A DNA stretch of 64,000 bases from Synchiropus splendidus (Eukaryota; Chordata; Actinopteri; Syngnathiformes; Callionymidae). Position 1 is the first letter of the stretch. Each line of letters starts with the position of its first letter. The notes under the pieces are model-generated. The model was not told the DNA's origin. It ran no database searches and worked only from the letters and a program-made list of their open reading frames with translations. The stretch lies in contig NC_071335.1 of assembly GCF_027744825.2 (NCBI RefSeq), forward strand, positions 31,385,501-31,449,500, read 5' to 3'. Shown here piece after piece: positions 25,204 through 35,197 of this stretch. The position numbers and the translations under genes were made by a program.

Positions 25204-28200
25204 AAAATCAACATTCCATAAACTGTTTTGTTCAGGCTTTTGAAGAAGCCAAACCTATCGTGAGATGGTTCAGCCAACAGAAGAAGGTGGATGGTGGTTT
25301 CGGATCCACTCAGGTAACCCTGAAACTTTCCGTGAAACCTTTTGAAACAAATGATGATCTTCTGTCTGCTTTTCTTCCCAACAGGCGACTATCATTGTCT
25401 ATCAGGCCGTGTCGGAATACTGGGCCAATGCAAGAGAGCCACAGTACGATCTGAAGGTGGACCTCATGCTGCCAGGAAGGTCCTTACCTGACAGGTTCAG
25501 TCTTAACAGAAGAAACCATTTTGCAACAAGAACATCCAAGGTGAGAACACACAGCAAGAGCAGCTCCTTCCTGTCTGCGGCGATGTTATTCCTGTGGTGA
25601 ACAAAGTGATGTAATCCTCTCGATTCTCAGCAGTTCCTTCAAAAACAATCTTTTAAACTCCATCGAGAGCATTACCAACATAAATCTGAAGGGCACCCGT
25701 GCGCTCTTATGGCTCGGAAAGCTAAAGAGCTGCAACCACAAAAAAGTAGATTATTTGGGACAAAAGTCTTGTGTTTTACAGCTGTGGTTGAGTTGGCAGG
25801 GATTTTTTTATGTTTAGTTGCACTTCCCCACTGAATTTACTATCTTTAATCAAAGAAAACATATTTGACTCGCCTTGGTGCAAACATGAGACATTGTCAA
25901 CCTGAAGTCAGCTCAGACATTAGGTCATGACAGATCACTGCCACGGCTTTAACGGAATGTGACGAATGAAACATTTACTTATTCCTGAGTGGGGAGCAAT
26001 TCTAAGAGGTGTAAATGCAGGATTAGGTGGGTCGCTGAGTAGAGGCAAACATTTTAAGAGTTGTTTATTCATGAATTTGGAATTGGTTAGGGTTTGGGAT
26101 GGGGAGGAGAGGCATTCTACCTAAATTCTAGTGCGCACAGTAGGCAGGCACCGTGGGTATGACATCATTAACATTGCATCAATGCTGTGAGAAATTAGTA
26201 TCATATACCATGTCACTCTTTCAATGTAAAATGCAGCATTTAACTAGGTGTAACTTCAAAAATACAAACCTTAACATTTTGTTTGCAATCTGAAACCACA
26301 GATTTGACCAGAAGGGCCACTTAAAAACAGTCATCAATCCATACAACTATGACTTCATAATCCGAAAATATATTTGCCCACAGTTCAACGAGATAAACCA
26401 AGATGTGGATGTGGTCGCGACCGGCACAGGAGAAGCCACTCTGACGGTCTGTGAGCACCAGTGTTATTAATATGGTCCTTTAGCATCACTGTATTCTCCT
26501 CAACCATTCACTGAAGTGTATCTCAATGTCTGTCCAGATGGTGTCGCTGTATTACGCCATACCAAAAGAAAAAGAAAGTGACTGTGGGAAGTTTAATTTG
26601 TCGGTGCAGCTGATCCCAGGTAAGGGATTGTTCTTCCCTCGCACCACACCATGTTGAGAACACAGTGTTTAATAAGCAGCAACGATGAGGCTTTTAACTC
26701 TCATGTTTCTCTCCTCATTCTGTTCCTGTGTTTTGAAATTTAAACCTGACGAAACACTGTAACGAGAGACTGATAATGGGCTGCTCTTTTATCTCCCCCA
26801 GACACTGTTGAAGACGATGAAGAAATTTTCAAGTTGAGGATTGATGCTATGTAAGTGCAGACCACGTTTGACTTTGCAGCTCAGTTGAACCCAAAAAGAG
26901 TCAGTTATGAGACTGAAAAAACAAGATCAAGAATGAAAGTAGCCATCTTGTCCGTTCAAGTGAAGGAGGCTGCCAGATGTTTTTTGGCTCAGAGATAATA
27001 AAAATAAATGAGAGAAAGAATGAAAACAGATTGATCATGTCTAGGCTTAGTAAAGCAAGTGTGAATAAGAATTTGAGAAATGCAGTGTTTTGGGCCCCCC
27101 CCTCTGCCAGGTACAAACATCCAGATTTGGATGCAACCATGACAATTTTGGACATCGGCCTGCTGACTGGCTTCCTCCCCGAAACAAAGGACCTGGACGC
27201 GGTAATACCTGACGCACGTGTGTGCCAATGGCAACAAGTGATTCTTTATTTTCTTGAACCTAGTTGGTCAGAGGAAAGGCTGCAGTTATTTCAAAGTACG
27301 AGATGAACAAAGGCCTGTCGGAGAGAGGTTCTCTCATCATTTACCTGGACAAGGTTGGAGACCCTGCCGGTGTCTCTTTCTGTCCTCAGACTGTGACTCA
27401 CTGATACCACGTCTCTGTAGGTTTCTCACAATCGTCCAGAAGAGATCACATTCAGGGTCCGTCGCACAATGAAGGGGGGCATTTTACAACCAGCTGCCGT
27501 GTCCGTCTATGAATACTACGACCGTGAGTGTTGCTGCATGTGTGCAAATGCACGTTTGTGGATCAGCGAATCAATATTTAGTCTCTAATGTGATTATTGC
27601 AGAGACGCCATGTATGAAGTTTTACCATCCGGAAAGAAAAGATGGAAAGCTGCTCAGGCTCTGTACCAAAGATGAATGCAAGTGTGCTGAAGGTAGGCTC
27701 AATCGTGCATGCATTTTGGCAGGCATGTGTCAGAAAAATATATGAAAACTATTCATGCATCTTCATTGTCATCTTTTTCTTGGATCATTTCGTTTGGATT
27801 TACAACCATTCTTAAGATTTCCCTATTAATTTCTATTACCACACGGCCTGATCCACATGGACAAGTTACTAGTTTTTAGTCGCACTATTATTTAAAAATA
27901 ACTATACATCCATGTTCCTGTCCACTTTTGTAAATAAAACTTGTGTATTTCTCCAACTACAAACTACTCTCATAGGGAGGGTTTTTCTGTCATCGCATTT
28001 TTGTTTTCTTAAAAAAACATTGCTGCATTAACCATTCTTGAGACAACAGTGGTGTTTGAAAAATACACAAACTTCATTGCCAAATGTGTATCACAACCTT
28101 GGTGTATGTACATTTGGGTAGGGTTGTGTTGCGACGAAGACTACCCAAAATCCCTCCACATTTCAAGTGACAAAGCTTAAAATCACCTTAAACAGAACAC

Positions 28201-30634
28201 TCTCTGCCATCGCTGAGCGGTTTTAATTTGTTTTGTTTGTCTTCTGATGTTTTCTCCTCCAGAGACCTGCAGTATGCAGCAGAAAGGTGAAATCAACAAC
28301 AACCAGCGACTAGCCAAGCTGTGTGAGAGCACAGAGACCAACAGCATAGATTATGGTGAGTAACAGCGGCTTGGATTTGTACTTAAAGAGTACTCTGATG
28401 GCACAGATATAAACATATGTTGTTCCCCACAGCGTACAAAGTGTCTGTGGAGTCATTTTCCGATGCTTTGTCCACCGATGTTTACACAATGAAAATCATG
28501 CAAGACATCAAAGAAGGTGAGTGCGGCTGTTTTAACAAACTCTAACAGGTTTGTTCGAGTAAGTATCTATGAAAGTAAAATAGGGCTTCAATAATAATGC
28601 ATGTTGTGCATTTAAGAATATAAGCAGCTTCCTGACCAAAGACACGTTGTTACATTTTGACTACAAAGCCTGTTTTCCATATTTTGGTGTCATTTCAGGA
28701 AGCCTGGACTTGAACATTAAAGGAGAACTACGCAAGTTCCTTGGTTATCCATACTGCAGGGGGAGTTTCGATTTGCATTCCAATAAAACCTACCTCATCA
28801 TGGGTTCATCCAGTGACACACACAAAGATGATACGGATGGAACGTAAGTTTCTGATTTGTTTCACTACATGTGGATCCTCAATGACGTTCTGTTGGGTTG
28901 GTCATAACCAGTGTTGCCATAGTTACAGAAGTAACTGTGGCAACACTGGTTATAACACTTTCTGCTGCTTACTCCGGTTAAAGTTAAGTACTGTGGTTAC
29001 TTTACTGATTACCTGACCTCAAAAGTAGATTAGAAGTTACATTTGTCAGCTGACAACAGCCCTTATTGCCTGAATTTCTATGGCCAATTTGAGGTTGTGT
29101 TTTTGAAAAAAGGTAACCTAAGAAGAACCCGAACCATTGGTGGCCCAGCATTTAAATCTAAGCTTAAAGACAATTAACCTGTCCATGTTGAGGTCTTTTT
29201 TTCATCACAATGTAACGTGTAAATGTATTTTGTTTTGAGACACTGTATAAAAACAATGGACCTAAAATCATACACAAGAAGCAAGAAATCAAGAAAGCGA
29301 GAAAGTATATTAAAAAATGTCCTCTCCCGAACCTTTAATAAATTAGAAAGCAACAACAAAGTCTCACTTGCAGAAATGTGCACAAACATGAGGTTTCTTA
29401 ATTTGCATTCTGACAGCGAGAAATGTCGAAAGAAATAAAGGACAAATAGTGGAAAAAAAATACATAAAACACTTAATGTATAAATGTTGAAATAAAATGT
29501 ATAAATAAATCAATACAAATACCCACAGAAAGCCCCATTCTTCAACAACAGTAAAATCTGATATTTATTTATATATTTCGACATTTTTACATTTAGTTTC
29601 ACATTTAATAATTTATTTATACATTTAGTCACATGGTTGTATACATTTATTTATATCATCTTTCATAAAAATCAGTACAGTTTCTTTCTGCACCAAACAG
29701 AAAATAATTCAATCGATTCAAAATGTCTCAAAATTGATTTTTATGAATTGGTAAAATCTACTGACTCTCGGCTATTTTATCATGACGTGCAACGTCCTGA
29801 TGTCACCGCACAGCTCGTTCTGGGCACAGACATGCAGGGCAAATGTCAAAACAAAGATGGCGGGGAAGGCCATGCTACCAACTCTGTCCACGCTTATGGC
29901 AAGTTGAGTGGACTCATGTTCGACTGAATGTCCCCAAACACGAGCATTGCAAGACTACGGTCAAGCACTTTGGCATCACAACAGATAAGCAGGCGCGTAT
30001 TGTTTTTTTAGATTTTCATTCAGACAGCTGTGGCTTATATGTTGGCATTATTGCCAATCGTTTCACTTGATTCATGGGTGGGAATGAGGAGCAGAGCGCT
30101 GCCATCACTTTGAAGCAACGCAAACGTTGAATCACATTTGAACAAACCAGCGTGTCAAGACGATCACTCGACACCAGGGCCACCAGGTAGCCCACAGAGG
30201 CCAAGGAGGTAGGCCGTTAAAATAACAATAATAATAAAGATTTCATGTCATTACCATCTTACTATGTTTGATTTTGTGGTTCCTTGTTTTGTTACAACAT
30301 TGGTAATTATTTGGAAAAATCAAAAATTATAATGATACCTGTTACATCCAAGTAAAGATATAGATGTATTCAAATTTGAACCTGTCCTCCAAGTACAGTG
30401 GGAGAAAAAGTTCTAGGACACCCTTAAATTCCCCTGTTACACAGTGTCAGTCGTGGTTCACTTCCTCATCATGGAGCTGTGTTTTGTCTCAGGTACCAGT
30501 ATGTGCTGGGGGAGAAGACATGGATCGAATACTGGCCCTCACCCACCGAGTGTCAGGAGGATCTGCACAGGAGTGCGTGTCTGGGTATAAGAAAGATGGT
30601 CAACAAATACCAACTCGTGGGATGTGAGCAGTAA
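9801..30634 (+). CDS. c3: Complement C3, copy B, complete gene (43 exons)
   Basis: Forty-three exons total 4962 nt, giving 1653 residues and a TAA, close to the usual length of C3 (about 1650). Every exon junction keeps phase. The product is the secreted pro-C3, cut by furin into beta and alpha chains and then by C3 convertase into C3a and C3b. C3b binds targets through its thioester. Visible landmarks are a signal peptide (about residues 1-23), RRRR at 653-656, C3a at 657-733 ending LLLAR, GCGEQ with Cys1000 and Gln1003, catalytic His1117, and C345C up to GCEQ. The start at 9801 has A at -3 and G at +4 and gives a clean signal peptide. The in-frame ATG at 9774 has a poor context. All introns are GT-AG except intron 15, which is GC-AG. 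Copies A, C and D flank it in tandem on the same strand. Confidence 0.95.
9878..11524. other. Intron 1 of copy B
   Basis: This is 1.65 kb without a gene. It contains a 300-bp element with inverted ends (10269-10568) and a short tagtc tandem at about 11037-11055. Only small patches resemble intron 1 of copies C and D, such as the segment near 10900-11110. Confidence 0.7.
10269..10568. mobile_element. MITE with mariner/Tc1-like inverted ends
   Basis: The left end reads tactacaagaaacatccgac and the right end is nearly its reverse complement (gtcggatgctacttgtagta). The core TIR CATCCGACTTA is seen on both sides, with TA at the borders. The interior of about 240 bases has no convincing transposase. 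The superfamily is inferred from the TA target and the TIR style. Confidence 0.6.
11721..12420. other. Intron 2 of copy B
   Basis: This intron is recognisably homologous to intron 2 of copies C (36734-37391) and D (60970-61559). All share an aaaatgaataaacc block and a later gccagtaccag..gcaggcatcctgacatg block. No coding exon is seen. Confidence 0.6.
12683..12760. repeat. hAT-like terminal fragment in intron 3 of copy B
   Basis: The stretch begins CAGTGGTTCCCAACCCCTGG and continues into ggggaccgataccg, the standard beginning of a vertebrate hAT family. The other end was not located with confidence. Confidence 0.5.
14127..17277 (+). CDS. c3: Copy B exons 9-16: later MG domains and end of beta chain
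   Basis: Exons: 14127-14247, 14318-14433, 14638-14784, 14966-15062, 15127-15227, 15300-15488, 15626-15781, 17148-17277 (residues 293-644). They cover MG4 to MG6 and the linker. Recognisable stretches are [40 protein letters not shown] and the strongly conserved [21 protein letters not shown]. Exon 9 ends TCGACGG and exon 10 begins after TTGAACAG, which restores the frame as GSDMVEQE. Exon 15 ends AAG and is followed by gcaatg, a GC donor, at 15782. The same GC donor is present in copy C. Confidence 0.92.
14566..14590. repeat. (ACAG)n microsatellite
   Basis: A run of agac/acag units lies in intron 10 of copy B. A shorter version is at about 40208-40224 in copy C. Confidence 0.85.
16209..16707. 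mobile_element. Foldback/MITE element with nested inverted repeats
   Basis: The left end atggaggtagatctctgaca and the right end are reverse complements with few mismatches over about 45 bases. A second internal pair of arms (about 16345-16395 and 16548-16605, sharing cgctcaacttcggcttcac-like sequence) is also inverted. No transposase is seen. A clear target-site duplication could not be fixed; a near aattc repeat flanks both ends. Confidence 0.65.
16708..16918 (-). other. Uninterrupted minus-strand frame of unknown origin
   Basis: About 70 codons run open from an ATG at 16918 to the edge of the foldback element. The composition is protein-like (for example [19 protein letters not shown]). 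I do not recognise the family. It could be a transposase fragment, a captured exon of another gene, or chance. Confidence 0.25.
17912..18526 (+). CDS. c3: Copy B exons 17-18: processing site and C3a anaphylatoxin
   Basis: Exon 17 (17912-17980) encodes the last beta-chain residues and the furin site RRRR (653-656). Exon 18 (18329-18526) completes C3a. The domain spans residues 657-733, which is 77 residues, the same as mammalian C3a. It has the six-cysteine ANATO pattern (ECC, YSC, PAC, YCC) and ends in LLLAR, the arginine at which C3 convertase cuts. C3a is the released inflammatory peptide, and its C-terminal LxAR motif is what receptors read. Exon 18 ends CGT G with a GTAAGA donor. This block is what copy C has lost. 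Confidence 0.95.
18603..20467 (+). CDS. c3: Copy B exons 19-25: alpha-chain N-terminus, MG7, start of CUB and thioester
   Basis: Exons: 18603-18723, 19288-19376, 19449-19588, 19694-19906, 19978-20041, 20105-20194, 20261-20467. Exon 19 begins with the acidic alpha'-NT segment ([14 protein letters not shown]) followed by FPESWLW, both family hallmarks. Exons 20-22 contain [29 protein letters not shown] and [20 protein letters not shown]. Exon 23 begins TCC AGA GGC after the acceptor TATCCAG. Exon 25 holds PSGCGEQNM, the internal thioester formed between Cys1000 and Gln1003, by which activated C3b attaches covalently to targets. Confidence 0.94.
20468..21924. other. Intron 25 of copy B, filled by a LINE remnant
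   Basis: This intron is 1457 bases, against 140 in copy C. The excess is a minus-strand non-LTR retrotransposon remnant, listed separately. Confidence 0.75.
20690..21660 (-). mobile_element. Degenerate non-LTR retrotransposon (endonuclease and RT 3' part)
   Basis: On the minus strand, 21639-21424 encodes an endonuclease-like piece ([20 protein letters not shown] ... LDHCYT). Then 21045-20698 encodes the end of a reverse-transcriptase ORF ([19 protein letters not shown]). Order and strand agree with one element. Middle parts are missing and frames are broken. It resembles fish LINE families of the Rex1/L2 kind; the exact family is uncertain. Confidence 0.7.
21925..25540 (+). CDS. c3: Copy B exons 26-32: thioester domain and CUB
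   Basis: Exons: 21925-22003, 23864-24023, 24099-24194, 24356-24506, 24898-24983, 25236-25313, 25385-25540. Exon 27 contains [16 protein letters not shown] and VIHGEMI. The His (residue 1117) aligns with the catalytic histidine that gives C3 its preference for hydroxyl groups, so copy B should be a His-type C3. Exon 29 contains [13 protein letters not shown], exon 31 the [17 protein letters not shown] motif and exon 32 [13 protein letters not shown]. Exon 26 is one codon longer than in copy C. Exons 30-32 with their introns are nearly identical to copy A. Confidence 0.94.
22004..23863. other. Intron 26 of copy B, repeat-filled
   Basis: This intron is 1.86 kb, against 529 bases in copy C. It contains a Ty3/gypsy chromodomain remnant near 22810-22990. 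Other parts are not identified, and no host exon is seen. Confidence 0.6.
22810..22990 (-). mobile_element. Ty3/gypsy retrotransposon chromodomain remnant
   Basis: Read on the minus strand, the frame gives [11 protein letters not shown], then a stop codon, then [17 protein letters not shown] and a SDFH tail. This is the chromodomain end of the pol polyprotein of fish gypsy elements. At least one stop breaks it, and no LTR was recognised nearby. Confidence 0.7.
25157..25199. repeat. (TA)n microsatellite, intron 30 of copy B
   Basis: This is identical in length (43 bases) and flanks to 644-686 in copy A. Confidence 0.95.
25541..26383. other. Intron 32 of copy B
   Basis: It matches copy A for about 145 bases and then diverges at about 25685. 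No gene or recognisable element is seen in the rest. Confidence 0.5.
26384..30634 (+). CDS. c3: Copy B exons 33-43: MG8 and C345C domain
   Basis: Exons: 26384-26446, 26538-26619, 26802-26850, 27111-27201, 27264-27353, 27421-27523, 27603-27692, 28263-28355, 28433-28516, 28699-28843, 30493-30634. Exons 36-38 encode [18 protein letters not shown] and the [13 protein letters not shown] segment of MG8. Exons 39-43 carry the cysteine-rich C345C domain ([36 protein letters not shown]) and end in GCEQ and TAA. Exon 38 ends GAC C and joins AG ACG to read DQTPC. Exon 33 has a non-consensus GTCTGT donor (GTCCGT in A and C). Exon 37 has GTTGGA. Introns and 3' flank resemble copy C rather than A. Confidence 0.93.
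28844..30492. other. Intron 42 of copy B
   Basis: It is nearly identical to intron 42 of copy C (52818-54679), which has about 210 extra bases near 54370-54510. It contains a 50-base hairpin at 28904-28953 and A/T-rich tracts. No gene is seen. Confidence 0.65.
28904..28953. repeat. Inverted repeat, 23-bp arms, 4-nt loop (copy B intron 42)
   Basis: The arm ataaccagtgttgccatagt (then tac) at 28904-28926 pairs with 28931-28953, with one mismatch and loop AGAA. The partner in copy C is at 52878-52927, with two mismatches. Confidence 0.9.
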
Positions 30635-30855
30635 TGTGTCCTGACATGAAATCAAACAAGAACCATCTTTAAATGATGTTGCTTCCCTCACTGTGTTGTG
30701 AAAAGTAAACATCAATGCTTTTGCAGATTGATCACTTCAATCCAGCCTCGCTGGATTCATTCCTGTTTTACTCTTATTTTATGTAAAAAGTGTCAATATT
30801 AGTCTGACTGACCTGTTTGGCACGGAAATTTAAGATAATCTTAAAATGGCCAGAA

Positions 30856-30861
30856 AATAAA
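30856..30861 (+). promoter_or_regulatory. Poly(A) signal, copy B
   Basis: A canonical AATAAA lies about 220 bases after the stop codon. The aligned sites are ACTAAA in copy A and AATAAG in copy C. Confidence 0.55.
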
Positions 30862-31228
30862 ACACAAGAAATTACGACTATAACATTGATTTTTTATTTT
30901 ATTTTATTGATTTAGATCAAGTGCTACCATTACATTAGATTTGTTGTGTCCTTATCTGTCATTTGTGAAAAGATAAATATTAGCGAACGCACACCAGTCT
31001 GACTAAGCAACTGCCCACCAGTGAGACTTTGTTATTGGACATTCCCCAGAACCCTGTTCTGGTATCGAATTAAAAAACATAAGCCACTCCATTGACGTCC
31101 ACACTGAATACTGTTGCTGGTCGACAAGACTAGCGGTATTCACAGACTTCTGAGAACAATGGTTACAGTACGTAACCTTCAGTGTGCTCAGCCCTTGAGC
31201 GAGGCTTCACAACTGTATAACCCAAGAG

Positions 31229-33578
31229 CAGGGTTCGGCAAACTCAAAGAGCCATTTCGACCCGGTTTCCACAGGAAAGACAGCACTGGGAGCTGCAAAC
31301 ACTTTTGACATCTCATATGTTAGCACATACACATATTGTTTATTTTGCATCAGTTTGACAACAGCACAATAAATCCTCGGGATTTTAATGTCTTGAAAAT
31401 ATTTGTTTAAGAATTTCAGTTTTATAAGAATTTCAAGTCCATTCAGAGTAGTGGAAACCCTGGCCATTGTGTAGTGAAAAACCTCCCTGAACCAAAGCAA
31501 ACAGATGCTTTTGTTTGCTTTTGTTCAGGGATTCCTCCATGTTTGTTGTTGTTTCATTTTGTTTCATTTCATTTCAAACACGCAGGGAGAGGGAAAAAAA
31601 ACGAGAACAGACAACAGTTGTAAATATACAACCCTGAGAAAACCGGGACAACAGAAAATATCACTCGGATCTAAAACTCACAAGGCTATAATCAAACTAA
31701 GGATGCTCGGTACAAGTAAAAACACACACTCACACCGAGGAAAATAAATACCATGCAGGCAGAACTAAAATAGCGAGCACACAAACACTCAAACACACTA
31801 TCACGGAGCAAGAGGATAAGAGCAGACGGGAGGAGCGAGAGTAAAACCACGGAGCAAGAGATAGAGCAAGGAGCGAAAACAGGGAGAATAAACAAGGGAC
31901 AAGCTTTCAGCTGCATTTGCCATTAAGATGGAACACAACAGATAAAAACAGGAAGCACGGAACCGGGAACACTGGGAGTAACAAATTAAAAGCACGGACG
32001 GGACACGAAAGAAAACACAGCTCGGGTTTGGAAATCCACCTCCTGTGTATCTCTGTGCGTCCGTTCACTCATGAGAAAGACTACCAAGAAACCAACAAGT
32101 GACATCCAAGAAATGTATTCCCTGACAGAGGAGTCTAATACATGAGCAGAATTCTGTGTCAGCAACTACGCCTGACTTAGCCTTAGCAGTCGTCCGGTAG
32201 AGCGACAAAAAACTATCTGAGGTCTTGACCCCTTTATACACCAAAGTTCTCCACGTGGACTCCGTCCTCATCCGATTGGTCCTCCGCTGTTGATGCCATG
32301 CCAAGGATCACAAGACACGCTCCCCTCCTTTGGACCCAGGTGGTTCTTATCTGCACCAGCTCCATCCAGCCCTGGAGAAGACGGTACTTTCCAGCCTCCA
32401 CCGTCTGACCTTGGACCTGTCTGCTCATGCCACCAGTGTCTGCTTCACTCCCGCCATTGTACTCCACCTGTAGCTTCTCTCTTTCTCACGCACACTCAAC
32501 CATCCTCTTCTCATTCAGCATTCACACACTTCCTTCATTTGCAGCACAAGCAATTCCAACAATATTAATATTGTATAATAAATGCACAATTCCCATCGCC
32601 ACCTGAGTCTGAAACTTTTGAAAACATCTGGAGTAGACACTTTCATAAATGCATTCAATGAATTCAAAGCATTCACATTTTTCAGTTGTCCTTTTGACAT
32701 AATAGTTGCTGCATTCTGCAAAGTTTGTCTATATTGTGCCTCTGAAAAGGCACAGTCCAACCGTGTTTCAAAGTTCAAAATGTGTTCATTTAATAAATGA
32801 AATGTAATTTCATTTATTAAATGAACACATTTTGAACTCCACATCACAGAGTGGAAGTTAGGTGTCTTTCAAATGAATTTAAAGGCTGAACATAACTTAT
32901 CCATCGTGGAAAAAAAAAACATACCGTGATAAATACAATGGAAAAAAAGAGCAGCATTTCACTGAACAATGAAAATAAACATTGCAAAATAACTGCCTGA
33001 AAATTAATTTCACCTGGTTAATGGGACCTCTGCTCCTGAACCACTGCGCACAGCGTCTGCAAATCAGGGCTGTAGGAAGCCATTTTCGTCTGCAAGCTGC
33101 TGCCTGTGCGGCCCAGCAACAGTTAGATCGCCACATTATTTATTGAAGTAAATCTGTCTGCCGTTTAACTCAGATGTTTATCAGCCTAATAAAGGCGAAA
33201 TCATGTGACTTTTCAAACACCCGCACACATAGCGAGTCCCGGACCACTGCGCTGCACTCCTGTTCCCCAGCACCAGCCTCCTGCAGCTGAGGGTGCACAC
33301 TTCAGTGTTCTGGGAGTTTGCAAAGTTGCAGACAGCGATCAGACCCTTTACTGCCTGGCATTTATCATGTTTATCTGGAGTCATGCTGTACACCTTGTTT
33401 CTGGCATCTGGTGGCCTGAAGCAAGTAGGCGGTCAAAACCCGACTCGCTTGCGTTCACATGTCGGACTTTAGAGCCCAACGCACAAGACAGAGTGTGCAG
33501 TGTGAAAAGCCCCTGATTTTCCCTAGCCACGCAGAGCAACAACATTAGCATGAAAGATCCGCGGGTTGCCAGCCCCTG
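31229..33578. mobile_element. Non-autonomous hAT element, 2.35 kb, with 8-bp target duplication (B-C spacer)
   Basis: The left end CAGGGTTCGGCAAACTC and right end GGGTTGCCAGCCCCTG are hAT-type terminal inverted repeats. The element is flanked on both sides by cccaagag (31221-31228 and 33579-33586). The A-B spacer has the unoccupied site with one cccaagag at 7101-7108. The left end continues with agagccatttcgacccggtt, typical of Charlie-like hATs. I see no intact transposase. The interior includes a segment (about 31560-32350) related to a repeat in intron 14 of copy C. Confidence 0.88.
32773..32837. repeat. Perfect 31-bp inverted repeat with 3-nt loop
   Basis: The arm 32773-32803 (gttcaaaatgtgttcattta...) is the exact reverse complement of 32807-32837, with loop GTA. 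In the duplicate hAT copy (about 56958-57011) the left arm has been disrupted and only the right arm remains. Confidence 0.92.
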
Positions 33579-34410
33579 CCCAAGAGCGAAGCAAGGGGAG
33601 AAATGTACCCTCAGCTAGCAGCCACTGGCCATGTAAGCATGCCTCCGCACCTAGCGACGACACCGCCCCCTGCGGACCGAACCAGCAGCACACAAACTCC
33701 TAACAGAGAAACACTCTAGGCATAGGAGAAGGTGGGAGACAACAGGTTTAGTCCCAAGCTCTTGCTCCGAGCGACTGTGATGGCAAAAGTCATAGAATTT
33801 ATTTCGGGCCCTTTGAGGGTCCCACAGGGCTTCGGCTATGCACGCTAAGTGAGGACGAACACCGGGGTTAAATCACGGAACACATGCTCTGAAGCCGGAC
33901 ACCTAGATCTACCACAGCAATGGGGGGTACAGCAAGATGCTTGGTGAACACAGAATAAGGCTCCTAACTAAACCTGAAAAAGAACACAGTTGCGACACCA
34001 AGACAGACAATGTACTGGAAAATGATAACAGAGATAACATATATAAAAGCGCTTGCATTGCATTTACCATGTGCAGCAAGTTTTAAAATAAATAATTCTT
34101 CCTTGTACTCTTCTGTTCTTACTTGGTGGTAATTCTGATTCTTCCATGCTTACTCCTATGATTTTTCTCTGAATGATTCCTCTTGCAACACAATTCAGGA
34201 TGTGTTGCATGATTTGAAATTGTAAAAAAAAAAACAGAGAATACGGGGAAAGTTGACAGGTATGGATAGGGCCTGCAACGGAACCATTGAAAATGCAGGC
34301 ACAATGAGACACTGGATCCTGCTGCTACAGCGGTGTCCTTGGCCTGTATGCGACAAAACAAAACAGGGAGAGTTGACCACGTGCTGTCCATGACTCCCTC
34401 GTAAGAAGGT

Positions 34411-34458
34411 GGCAGATGGGAAGCCAACCCGGGTTGCCTGCGACCACTGAACCATCAT
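34411..34458 (-). repeat. tRNA-derived SINE fragment (B-C spacer)
   Basis: The minus strand shows box A-like TGGTTCAGTGGT and box B-like GGGTTGGCTTCC. It is related to the fragment at 7300-7360 and duplicated at 58590-58636. Confidence 0.45.
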
Positions 34459-35066
34459 TTATTCTAGACGAGACTCTTTATGCTCTGCCATTTTGTTTGT
34501 ATTAAACCTTGTCACCGTCAGTTTACTGTCTACTGCTTCTGAGTTTCCTGTCTCTGACAAATTCAAATAACATTTCTCATCTACAAAGTCAGAACGTACA
34601 GTAGGCCTCATGGTTCATTGCTGCTGATGCCGAAGGTACTGTTTAACTTGTAAAATGTTTGACTAAAATATGAATAATGCATGATTAAGTGGCTGTGACC
34701 TGGAATGGAACTCTGAACGGTCCATATTTATTATATCCACTAACGCTGACTGCTGAAGGCCGCCTTCATGTCCACCTCACTGTCAGCCGGTTGAGTGTGT
34801 GCACTGACTGCCAGACAAGGAGCTGGCTTTTTGGTTTCGAGACTTCTAGTCAAGACCTTCACACACTTTGAGTTTTCATTACCAACTTTTCTTGATGTGA
34901 CATGCAAATGTATGCATCGCTAAACACAATTGTTATTTAAAAACAACCTGTAAAAAGTCAAAGTTTTGGTTCCTGTAACCATCAGTTTCATTGATTATTT
35001 AGGAGGGGACATTGTTTATTCTGTCGACGGTCAAGAGCCTTTATCAAAGGTGTTTCTCAACTGCTG

Positions 35067-35197
35067 CTGGGAAGTCATGTGAATGCGCTTGTGTGAGTTC
35101 ACAGGGAGGAGGATTGATGGAATCACCACGGAAGATAAAAACCCAGATGCACCAGAGGAGGACAGATTCCATGACAGCAGCTGGACATCACAGCAGG
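35067..35197 (+). promoter_or_regulatory. Proximal promoter and 5' UTR of copy C
   Basis: CTGGGAA lies at 35067-35073 and GATAAAAAC at 35134-35142, with the same order and spacing as in copies B and D. The in-frame upstream ATG is at 35171. The copy therefore appears to be under the same control as B. Confidence 0.5.

Larger units (their letters stand above)
30635..35066. other. Spacer between copies B and C
   Basis: I see no gene here. It is almost the same sequence as the C-D spacer about 24.2 kb downstream. It holds a 2.35-kb hAT element (31229-33578), a long perfect hairpin inside it and a tRNA-derived SINE fragment near 34411-34458. The last 130 bases before the next start codon form the conserved promoter. 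Long open frames on both strands are repeat-derived or chance, with no splice context. Confidence 0.7.
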
